From: Actinomycetes bacterium
GTDB taxonomy: Bacteria > Actinomycetota > Actinomycetes > Propionibacteriales > Nocardioidaceae
Assembly: GCA_023252095.1 (NCBI GenBank)
Contig: JAHEXN010000030.1
Coordinates: 1,493-18,504 of the forward strand
Length of the DNA: 17,012 nt
Direction: 5' to 3'
Both the position numbers and the translations under genes were made by a program. The notes beneath the pieces were generated by a model. That model was not told the origin of the DNA. It ran no database searches and saw nothing but the letters and a program-made list of their open reading frames with translations. Positions 6,969-12,022 of this stretch are shown piece by piece. Positions within the stretch are counted from its first letter, which is position 1, and each line of letters begins with the position of its first letter.

Positions 6969-9100
6969 CCGAGTCAGCGGACGGGGCCGCCCAAGGGGGG
7001 ATGAGAGCGTCCACGCCGACGGGACGTCGCGGATCTCCTACGAACCTGAAGCCCGGTGGGATACGCACGCTGCCGATCGCTCTGGCTGGCGGCGTGGTCG
7101 CCGCTCTCGCGTTCGAGCCCGTAGGCCACGGCTGGCTCGCGCCTCTCGCGATGGCCATGTTCTGGATCAGCGTGACGAGGTCGCACTGGCGCTCAGCCCT
7201 GATCCATGGCGCCTGCTTCGGCTTCACCTTCATGGGAGTCCTGCTGTGGTGGCTTGTGGACTCGGTCGGTGCCGGCGCGTGGGTGCTGCTCGTCGCAACG
7301 CAGACGCTGGCGGCCGTCGCAGCAGCCGCGGGTATCCATGCCGTCAGTCGTCTTCCCGCGGGACCGGTGTGGGCAGGCGCGGTGTGGGTCCTCGTCGAGT
7401 CGACGAGAAGCACCTGGCCTCTCGGCGGACTGCCCTGGGGGCGGTTGGGCATCACCGCGATCGACACGCCATGGGTGACCCTGCTGCCGTACGTGGGAAT
7501 CCCCGGCACCGGGTTCGTCGTAGCTGCGGCCGGATTTGCCTTCGGCGGCCTGGTGACCCGCCACAGAGGTTCAGATCTTGTCGTGGTCGGAGCCGTCATG
7601 ATGTCGTTCGCGGCCACGGTCGCGCCCTCCGTGGCCCCGCACGAAGGCACGTTCCGAATCGCGGTGATTCAGGGCGGTGTCCCGGGCGATGGCCGCGACG
7701 TGGCGGGCAATCACCGACAGGTGACGGATAACCACGTCCAGCAGACCAGGGAGCTGGCACAGCGCATCGCGGCCGGCGAAACACCGGCACCCGATCTCAT
7801 CGTCTGGCCGGAGAACTCCACAGCGGTGGACCCCTTACGGGACCGAGCGACCCGCGGCGCGATCGATGAAGCCGTATCCGAGGTGGGCATCCCCATACTG
7901 ATCGGCGGCGTCTTCGACGGACCCGACGATGCGACGGCGTACAACCGTGGCATCGTGTGGCTCCCCGACGGCGAGATCGGACCTGCGTACACGAAGACCC
8001 ACCCAGTCCCCTTCGGCGAGTACATCCCGTGGCGCTCTGTCATCGGCGGTTGGTCGTCGCGGTTTCAGCTGATTCCTCGGGACTTCCTCCCCGGCTCCGG
8101 TGAAGGTCCGCTCGACGTCGCTGGCATCAAGGTCGCCGATGCCATCTGCTTCGACGTTGCTTACGACGACGCGCTACCCGATCAGGTCCGCCGCGGTGCG
8201 CAGCTGGTCGCCGTGCAGACCAGCAACGCGACGTTCTACGAGACCTACCAGCCCGAGCAGCAGTTCGAGATCACGCGGGCCCGCGCGGTGGAGCTAAACC
8301 GCAGCGTCGCAGTGGCGTCGACCAATGGCATCTCCGCCATCATCGACCCGAGCGGCCGGGTGCTCGTTCGGTCCGCCGAGGGATCCGGAGCCGTCGCGAT
8401 CACCGACGTGCCGATCGTCGATGCCATCACCCCGGCCGTCCGCTTCCAAACCCGACTGACGCTCCTGCTGAGCGGCCTCGCGATCGGCGGTCTCCTGTGG
8501 TGCGCTGCGAGAAGTTCTCGGCGGCGGCGCGTAAGAGTCGGTATTGCTTCGTACCGGCAGGGCGAGCGTCGACCAGCACCGTCAGCGGCATGGAACCCCA
8601 AGCGGCAGTGGCTAGTGCTCCATCAACGGAATCCACGCGACTCTTCGGACTACTCAGAAAGAACCGCAGAGTCCCTATCGGCAGCATCCTCAGGCACAAC
8701 GAAGGAGAAAAATCGAATGGTGAGTTCAAGAACGCGACGCTGGGTCGTTTCGGTGGCACTCGCAGTCCTCACGGTGGTCTACGCACTCGACCAACTGCTC
8801 ACGATCGAGTGGCCCGATGACGCGGTTTGGCCGTTGCGCCTCCTGCTGCTCCTCGCCGCCGTCGTGATCGCCGGCATCGCCTTCCAGGCGTGGAGTGCTG
8901 GTAAGCCACAGGAGCTCCGGCCGCTCACCGCCATGAGCACATCGTTGATCGGCGGTGCCAGCCTCGCGTCGGCCGCCACCTCCGGAGGAAGCGACACCGC
9001 CTTTGGCAGCGGAGCCTTGGGTGCAGTGTCGCTTGTTGCCCTTGCCTTCGGCGTCATCGTGCTCAACATCGACGGTCGAGAGAAGGGCAACCGATCGTGA
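6965..9100 (+). CDS. lnt: Apolipoprotein N-acyltransferase, with an unusual in-frame C-terminal extension
   Basis: Lnt adds the third acyl chain to the N-terminal cysteine of lipoproteins at the outer face of the membrane. An N-terminal multi-helix domain (about 35-225) precedes a nitrilase-type domain with the catalytic triad E283 (VWPENS), K344 (TKTHPVPFGEY) and C395 (AICFD), spaced as in E. coli Lnt. The final helix ends near 518, where Lnt proteins normally stop. The frame then continues to a TGA at 9098, giving 711 residues. Residues about 518-584 look non-coding, and 585-711 form a separate small membrane protein listed at 8717. A real fusion, a lost stop or a frameshift are all possible. 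GTG 6965 overlaps the resB stop (GTGA); ATG 7001 is an alternative start, but its G-rich leader abuts the codon. Confidence 0.85.
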   Translation: MTESADGAAQGGMRASTPTGRRGSPTNLKPGGIRTLPIALAGGVVAALAFEPVGHGWLAPLAMAMFWISVTRSHWRSALIHGACFGFTFMGVLLWWLVDSVGAGAWVLLVATQTLAAVAAAAGIHAVSRLPAGPVWAGAVWVLVESTRSTWPLGGLPWGRLGITAIDTPWVTLLPYVGIPGTGFVVAAAGFAFGGLVTRHRGSDLVVVGAVMMSFAATVAPSVAPHEGTFRIAVIQGGVPGDGRDVAGNHRQVTDNHVQQTRELAQRIAAGETPAPDLIVWPENSTAVDPLRDRATRGAIDEAVSEVGIPILIGGVFDGPDDATAYNRGIVWLPDGEIGPAYTKTHPVPFGEYIPWRSVIGGWSSRFQLIPRDFLPGSGEGPLDVAGIKVADAICFDVAYDDALPDQVRRGAQLVAVQTSNATFYETYQPEQQFEITRARAVELNRSVAVASTNGISAIIDPSGRVLVRSAEGSGAVAITDVPIVDAITPAVRFQTRLTLLLSGLAIGGLLWCAARSSRRRRVRVGIASYRQGERRPAPSAAWNPKRQWLVLHQRNPRDSSDYSERTAESLSAASSGTTKEKNRMVSSRTRRWVVSVALAVLTVVYALDQLLTIEWPDDAVWPLRLLLLLAAVVIAGIAFQAWSAGKPQELRPLTAMSTSLIGGASLASAATSGGSDTAFGSGALGAVSLVALAFGVIVLNIDGREKGNRS
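8717..9100 (+). CDS. Small four-helix membrane protein of unknown function (internal start in the lnt frame)
   Basis: From ATG 8717 the frame encodes 127 residues with hydrophobic segments near 9-25, 40-58, 72-87 and 97-117. The N-terminus is basic (SSRTRRW) and the tail is polar (DGREKGNRS). A good ribosome site, AAGGAG at 8702-8707, lies about nine bases upstream. Codon use changes from AT-ending before this ATG back to GC-ending after it. These points suggest an independently translated last gene of the operon, although no stop separates it from lnt. I do not recognise the family. It could instead be translated only as the C-terminal part of a long Lnt. Confidence 0.55.
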   Translation: MVSSRTRRWVVSVALAVLTVVYALDQLLTIEWPDDAVWPLRLLLLLAAVVIAGIAFQAWSAGKPQELRPLTAMSTSLIGGASLASAATSGGSDTAFGSGALGAVSLVALAFGVIVLNIDGREKGNRS

Positions 9101-9103
9101 TCG

Positions 9104-9127
9104 CCCGAGCTTTCTACTGAAGCTGGG
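9104..9127 (+). terminator. Possible weak terminator hairpin after the blaI-lnt operon
   Basis: AGCTT (9108-9112) pairs with AAGCT (9120-9124) around a 7-base loop. Two further C-G pairs follow beyond a mismatch. There is no T-run. It lies right after the stop at 9100, before a convergent gene. Weak support. Confidence 0.3.
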
Positions 9128-9230
9128 TGCTTCCCGACGCTGGCCGGGATCCACGGTCGTGATGGCTGACTTGTAGGTTGATCACTAACGGTCCACTCCG
9201 GCTCTCAGGAGGCTTGGAGACCGGAAACAT

Positions 9231-9287
9231 GAGTTGGAATCGTTTCGAGGTTTCTGCCTCCGAAACGTTCGGTCGTAGGTTCTGGCG
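9231..9287 (+). repeat. Left copy of an imperfect flanking repeat (copy A)
   Basis: About 57 bases resembling 10441-10496 at roughly three quarters of positions. The best-kept core is CCGAAAC-n-TTCGG, then TAGGTT-n-TGGCG. A short dyad GTTTC...GAAAC sits at its centre. It lies downstream of the minus-strand CDF gene, while the other copy lies upstream of cmtR, so the pair brackets the two-gene unit in the same orientation. It could be a recombination site or cassette boundary; no recombinase is present. A 6-base hairpin (CCTCGC 9296-9301 with GCGAGG 9311-9316) just beyond it might terminate the CDF transcript. Confidence 0.6.
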
Positions 9288-9342
9288 CACCGGACCCTCG
9301 CGTCACTTGGGCGAGGCTGCGGTCTTCCATCGACCGAAGTGC

Positions 9343-9993
9343 TTACCCAGCGTCCTCAACCATCTCTTCGAGCACTTCGAACGGCGACTCGACGTCGCCG
9401 CTCCAGGCCTCGAGGCCTTCTCGGATGGCGAGGCCGGCCACGACCAGGGCGGCGACTGAGTCGGCCCACGCCCAGCCGAAGAGGCTGTTGAGCAGTAGGC
9501 CAATGAGGACTGTGCCGGAGAGGTAGATGCACAGGAGCAGTTGCTTGGCGTCGGCGATGACGCTCTTGGAACCGAGTTCGCGGCCGGTGCGGATCTCGAT
9601 CCAGGCCAGGAGCGGCATGATGAGCAGGCTGAGGGTGGCGATCCCGATGCCCAGTGGGCTGTGGTCCACGTCCGGCGCGCCCGTCAGTGAGAGCGCGGAA
9701 TCGATGATGACGTAGGCGGCCAGGGCGAAGAACGCGATCCCGATCGCTCGGACGGTCGCCTTCTCCCATCGTTCGGGATCGGCCCGGGTGAACTGCCAGG
9801 CCACTGCCACCGCGGAAAGAACCTCAACGATCGAGTCCAGACCGAACCCGATCAAAGCAGCGCTTGAAGCCAGCACCCCGGCCCAGATAGCGATAGCCGC
9901 CTCAATCACGTTGTAGGCGATGGTGAAACCGACGATGAGGCGGACTCGCCGGTGCAGAACCGATCGACGCTCTGCAGTGACTGGCGTGCTCAT
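9343..9993 (-). CDS. CDF-type cation transporter, short form
   Basis: A 216-residue membrane protein resembling the six-helix core of cation diffusion facilitators, which exchange divalent metal for protons. The second helix has D53-S-I-V-E57, matching the DxxxD metal-site half of YiiP with the second Asp replaced by Glu. The fifth-helix counterpart reads A-D148-A-K-Q in place of the usual HxxxD. The C-terminal cytoplasmic domain of standard CDFs (about 300 residues) is missing; only a short acidic tail remains. ATG 9993 is chosen because it overlaps the cmtR stop (ATGA); a longer in-frame start at 10041 would lie inside cmtR. Co-transcription with a CmtR-like sensor points to Cd/Pb/Zn export. 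The substrate is inferred. Confidence 0.82.
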   Translation of the reverse strand: MSTPVTAERRSVLHRRVRLIVGFTIAYNVIEAAIAIWAGVLASSAALIGFGLDSIVEVLSAVAVAWQFTRADPERWEKATVRAIGIAFFALAAYVIIDSALSLTGAPDVDHSPLGIGIATLSLLIMPLLAWIEIRTGRELGSKSVIADAKQLLLCIYLSGTVLIGLLLNSLFGWAWADSVAALVVAGLAIREGLEAWSGDVESPFEVLEEMVEDAG

Positions 9994-10343
9994 CGCGACG
10001 CCTCGCAGCACCCGGCGGTCGTGCAGGCCGGGTCGATGCACTCTGCGCTCTCGTCAACCGCGAGGGTCACGTCCACGAGCGCCAGCAGTGCTCGCCCGAG
10101 CCGATGGTCAGCGATCTCGTACCGCGTCTGGCGGCCCTCCGGCTCGGCAACCACGATGCCGCAGTCACGAAGACAAGCCAGGTGGTTCGAGACGTTCGAG
10201 CGGCTCAGGTCGAGCTCACGCGAGAGCACGGCGGGGTAACTGGGTCCGTCTAGGAGAGTGAGCAAGATGCGGGACCGGGTTGGGTCCGCCATGGCGCGTC
10301 CGAGACGGTTCATGACATCAAGACGTGTTGGAATGGTCAGCAT
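9990..10343 (-). CDS. cmtR: CmtR-like ArsR-family Cd/Pb-sensing repressor
   Basis: A 117-residue winged-helix repressor of the ArsR/SmtB family. The N-terminus (MLT..., then RLGRAMADPTRSRILLTLLDG) closely resembles mycobacterial CmtR. The recognition helix is LSRSNVSNHLACLRDCG. The cysteines fall at 57, 61 and 102, the positions known as the Cd(II)/Pb(II) ligands of Mycobacterium tuberculosis CmtR. Three extra cysteines (107, 112, 113) follow in the tail. ATG 10343 is chosen by this match; the longer open frame to 10604 runs through the repeat region and is not homologous. The gene overlaps the CDF transporter by four bases, so metal binding should derepress both. Orthology is strongly supported by the sequence; the metal response is from family knowledge. 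Confidence 0.92.
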   Translation of the reverse strand: MLTIPTRLDVMNRLGRAMADPTRSRILLTLLDGPSYPAVLSRELDLSRSNVSNHLACLRDCGIVVAEPEGRQTRYEIADHRLGRALLALVDVTLAVDESAECIDPACTTAGCCEASR

Positions 10344-10384
10344 GCAGTGACTATACATCGAAGGCTGACTAGAGCAATCTGTTG
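10343..10384 (-). promoter_or_regulatory. Putative leaderless cmtR promoter with TAGTCA repeats
   Basis: On the minus strand, a -35-like TTGCTC is followed after 16 bases by a good -10, TATAGT (10355-10350). The cmtR ATG at 10343 starts seven bases after this -10, so the transcript would begin at or next to the ATG with no ribosome site. The hexamer TAGTCA occurs twice (10371-10366 and 10353-10348), 18 bases apart and overlapping the promoter. It is a candidate repressor site. Confidence 0.55.
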
Positions 10385-10428
10385 GTAGAGACCGAAATCG
10401 GTCCTTTTCGGTGCTCAGCTGGCGCCGA

Positions 10429-10496
10429 CGCCAGAACCTAGAGCCAGAATCGATTCGGGTTTCGGCCACCGAAACTTTCGGCGCTAGGTTTTGGCG
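10429..10496 (+). repeat. Right flanking repeat (copy B) with nested palindromes
   Basis: The outer arms 10429-10445 and 10480-10496 are inverted copies (15 of 17 match) built on TAGGTT-n-TGGCG. Inside lie a perfect palindrome GAATCGATTC (10447-10456) and a perfect dyad GTTTCGG-CCA-CCGAAAC (10459-10475), followed by TTTCGG. Just upstream is ACCGAAATCGGT (10391-10402). The right half matches copy A at 9231. Such nested dyads fit a multi-site protein-binding region, for example a resolvase res site or a complex operator. Confidence 0.65.
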
Positions 10497-10558
10497 TATT
10501 GAGGTGGGCAGCAGAGCTCCTGGGTGGCATCCGAATCCCGCGGCGCACGGCAACTTGA

Positions 10559-10577
10559 TCCGGCTGCAGGAGCCGGA
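10559..10577 (+). other. Hairpin in the leader of the M23 peptidase gene
   Basis: TCCGGCT and AGCCGGA form a perfect 7-base stem with a 5-base loop in the interval between cmtR and the M23 gene. It could be leader RNA structure or a terminator of an upstream transcript. I cannot match the region to a known riboswitch. The rest of 10497-10657 shows no gene. Confidence 0.35.
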
Positions 10578-10657
10578 CCCTCCCAGACGGTCAGCGGTGA
10601 CCACCGATCCTCCGGTACCCTCGCCCAGGTTGACTGTTCACGAACCGAAGGACGAGC

Positions 10658-11404
10658 GTGGGATCTGCAGCGCCGAAGCGCCGTCTCGAATCGGAGCGAC
10701 GCCGGTCTGTCGCGATGCGCCCGCCGATCGCGGCTGTCGGTGCGCTCGCCATGATCGTCGCCGGCTGGGGCTCAGTCGCCCTTGCCGGTCCTACTGATCC
10801 GGGCGTCCTGGCCAGCGATCAACGAGCACTGTCCGATTCCTACGAGACCGGTCCGGACGTCAGCAGAGACTTCGACCGTGTCCTGCTAGAACAGCAGACC
10901 CAGGCGCAGGCCGAGCAACTCATTCAGGCTCAAGCGGAAGTTCGCTCGGATTCGCAGGCTAAAGCGGACGAACTCCAGACCGAAGCAGAAGCACGCAGGG
11001 CCAACCAGTGGGTTCTTCCCGTTACCGGTTACCGCATCTCGGGCCGGTTCGGCGACATCAACTCCTTGTACGGCAAGGGGCACAGCGGGCTGGATCTCGC
11101 TGGTCCTTCCGGATCGACGGTCGTGTCGGTCGCGGCGGGCACCGTCATCGCCGCCAAGTACTCCGGCAACTGCGGGAACATGACGCAGATCAAGCTCGAC
11201 GCTCAGGACCTCGTGATCATGTACTGCCACCAGAGCCGCATCACCGTCGAGGTGGGCCAACACGTCCAGGCCGGCGAGACCGTCGGGTACACGGGGTCGA
11301 CCGGTCGATCGACCGGCCCCCATCTGCACGTCGAAGCCAAGCCGGGCGGCGGCAAGTCGGTCGACGTCGAGCCGTACTTCCGCGAGCACAACGTCACCGT
11401 CTAG
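10658..11404 (+). CDS. M23-family (LytM/peptidase-type) cell-wall metallopeptidase
   Basis: A 248-residue exported peptidase. A membrane or signal segment (about 22-43) is followed by a polar Gln/Ala/Glu-rich likely coiled coil (about 74-115) and a C-terminal M23 domain. The metal site is complete: H142-S-G-L-D146 and H222-L-H224, with H191 in the MYCH segment as the usual extra active-site histidine. The family cleaves peptide cross-links or bridges of peptidoglycan. GTG 10658 has an AAGGA site about five bases upstream; an ATG at residue 20 is an alternative that keeps the signal segment. It stands alone on its strand between the cmtR unit and the copper operon. Its link to metal resistance is unclear; wall remodelling under envelope stress is one option. 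Confidence 0.88.
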   Translation: MGSAAPKRRLESERRRSVAMRPPIAAVGALAMIVAGWGSVALAGPTDPGVLASDQRALSDSYETGPDVSRDFDRVLLEQQTQAQAEQLIQAQAEVRSDSQAKADELQTEAEARRANQWVLPVTGYRISGRFGDINSLYGKGHSGLDLAGPSGSTVVSVAAGTVIAAKYSGNCGNMTQIKLDAQDLVIMYCHQSRITVEVGQHVQAGETVGYTGSTGRSTGPHLHVEAKPGGGKSVDVEPYFREHNVTV

Positions 11405-11413
11405 ACACTGTCC

Positions 11414-11434
11414 GAGGGGTCCCGGCAACCCCTC
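11414..11434 (+). terminator. Terminator-like hairpin after the M23 gene
   Basis: GAGGGGT and ACCCCTC form a perfect 7-base stem around a 7-base loop, ten bases after the stop. There is no clear T-run, which is common in high-GC terminators. Confidence 0.5.
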
Positions 11435-11607
11435 CGGCACGAGGACGCTCTTCCGGCTCAGGTTCACCGCTCCACCCTGTGGGGCGCGTGAGCGTTATAC
11501 GCGACCTCGCATCGTGAGTTCTCCGATCGGGAGGACTGCGCTCTGCCCGCGTTCGTCTGGCGATCTCGTGACCCCGCGACGTGCTCCGCCCACCTCAGTC
11601 GAGCCGT

Positions 11608-11635
11608 CGAGACACGAGACACGAGACACGAGACA
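11608..11635 (+). repeat. Short tandem repeat, four copies of CGAGACA
   Basis: Four perfect consecutive 7-base units lie in the 345-base gap before the copper operon. Apart from this repeat, the hairpin at 11414 and the promoter/operators from 11680, I see nothing in 11405-11749. The repeat could vary in length by slippage; a function is unknown. Confidence 0.8.
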
Positions 11636-11679
11636 GACATTTCCTCCCCGCGGCGTTCCGAGGCGGTTGCACCCGTCGT

Positions 11680-11707
11680 TTGCATATACCCCAGGGGGGT
11701 ATATGAT
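11680..11707 (+). promoter_or_regulatory. Copper-operon promoter with a CsoR-type operator in its spacer
   Basis: A perfect dyad has arms CATATACCCC and GGGGTATATG with a 3-base centre (11683-11705). This is the G/C-tract palindrome flanked by TATA that CsoR-family repressors bind. It fills the spacer between a -35-like TTGCAT (11680-11685) and a -10 TATGAT (11702-11707), 16 bases apart. Bound repressor would block polymerase; Cu(I) would release it (family knowledge). Confidence 0.8.
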
Positions 11708-11716
11708 GGTGTTGAG

Positions 11717-11733
11717 ATACCCACCCGGGGTAT
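11717..11733 (+). promoter_or_regulatory. Second CsoR-type operator
   Basis: ATACCC and GGGTAT arms flank a 5-base centre, 17 bases before the copZ ATG at 11750. It is less symmetric than the first operator and lies downstream of the -10, near the expected transcript start. The spacing between operator centres is about 31 bases, roughly three helical turns. Confidence 0.65.
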
Positions 11734-11749
11734 GCGTGGAGGAGTACTG

Positions 11750-11959
11750 ATGATCACCAAGTCCTACGAGGTGGCCGGCATGACGTGCGGCGGCTGCGCG
11801 GCGTCAGTCAAGAAGGAAGTCACCTCGCTCGACGAGGTCACCGAAGCCAACGTCGACCACCAGGGCGGACGCCTGACCGTCACGTCAGCGTCCGAAGTCG
11901 ACGATGCATCTGTCCTGGTCGCCGTCGAGAAGGCCGGATATCAAGCCACTGCGGTCTGA
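11750..11959 (+). CDS. copZ: CopZ-type copper chaperone (single HMA domain)
   Basis: A 69-residue cytoplasmic heavy-metal-associated domain. The Cu(I) motif is M11-T-C13-G-G-C16 in VAGMTCGGCAASV, and the family-typical KAGYQA turn is near the C-terminus. This protein carries Cu(I) to the ATPase encoded 63 bases downstream, which has no HMA domain of its own. ATG 11750 is preferred over the in-frame ATG 11732 because it follows a GGAGGAG site (11738-11744) at proper spacing, and ATG 11732 overlaps the second operator. It is the first gene of the CsoR-type controlled operon. Confident assignment. Confidence 0.93.
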   Translation: MITKSYEVAGMTCGGCAASVKKEVTSLDEVTEANVDHQGGRLTVTSASEVDDASVLVAVEKAGYQATAV

Positions 11960-12022
11960 GGACCGCCAGCGACTGGCGTGAGCAGTTCATGCTGATCGCC
12001 TACCAGCACAAAGGAGGCCGTC

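Noticed and set aside
9178..9459. Plus-strand small frame at the end of the CDF gene
   Set aside because: It runs over repeat copy A and antisense to the CDF gene. Its peptide similarity to the frame near 10411 comes only from the DNA repeat.
9231..10496. Insertion sequence or transposon ends
   Set aside because: The repeats are direct and imperfect, with nested dyads, and enclose no transposase. They do not look like terminal inverted repeats, and no target duplication is evident.
10497..10657. Possible c-di-AMP (ydaO-type) riboswitch upstream of a cell-wall hydrolase
   Set aside because: Such switches do precede actinobacterial wall hydrolases and one hairpin is present, but I cannot place the conserved segments of that class. 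A covariance-model search would decide.
10411..10797. Plus-strand frame before and across the M23 start
   Set aside because: It covers repeat copy B and the M23 leader and overlaps a gene with clear M23 motifs in another frame. No domain is visible.
11464..11760. Small frames on both strands in the gap before copZ
   Set aside because: Both cross the CGAGACA repeat and the CsoR-type operators, and their translations look random. The gap is better read as regulatory.
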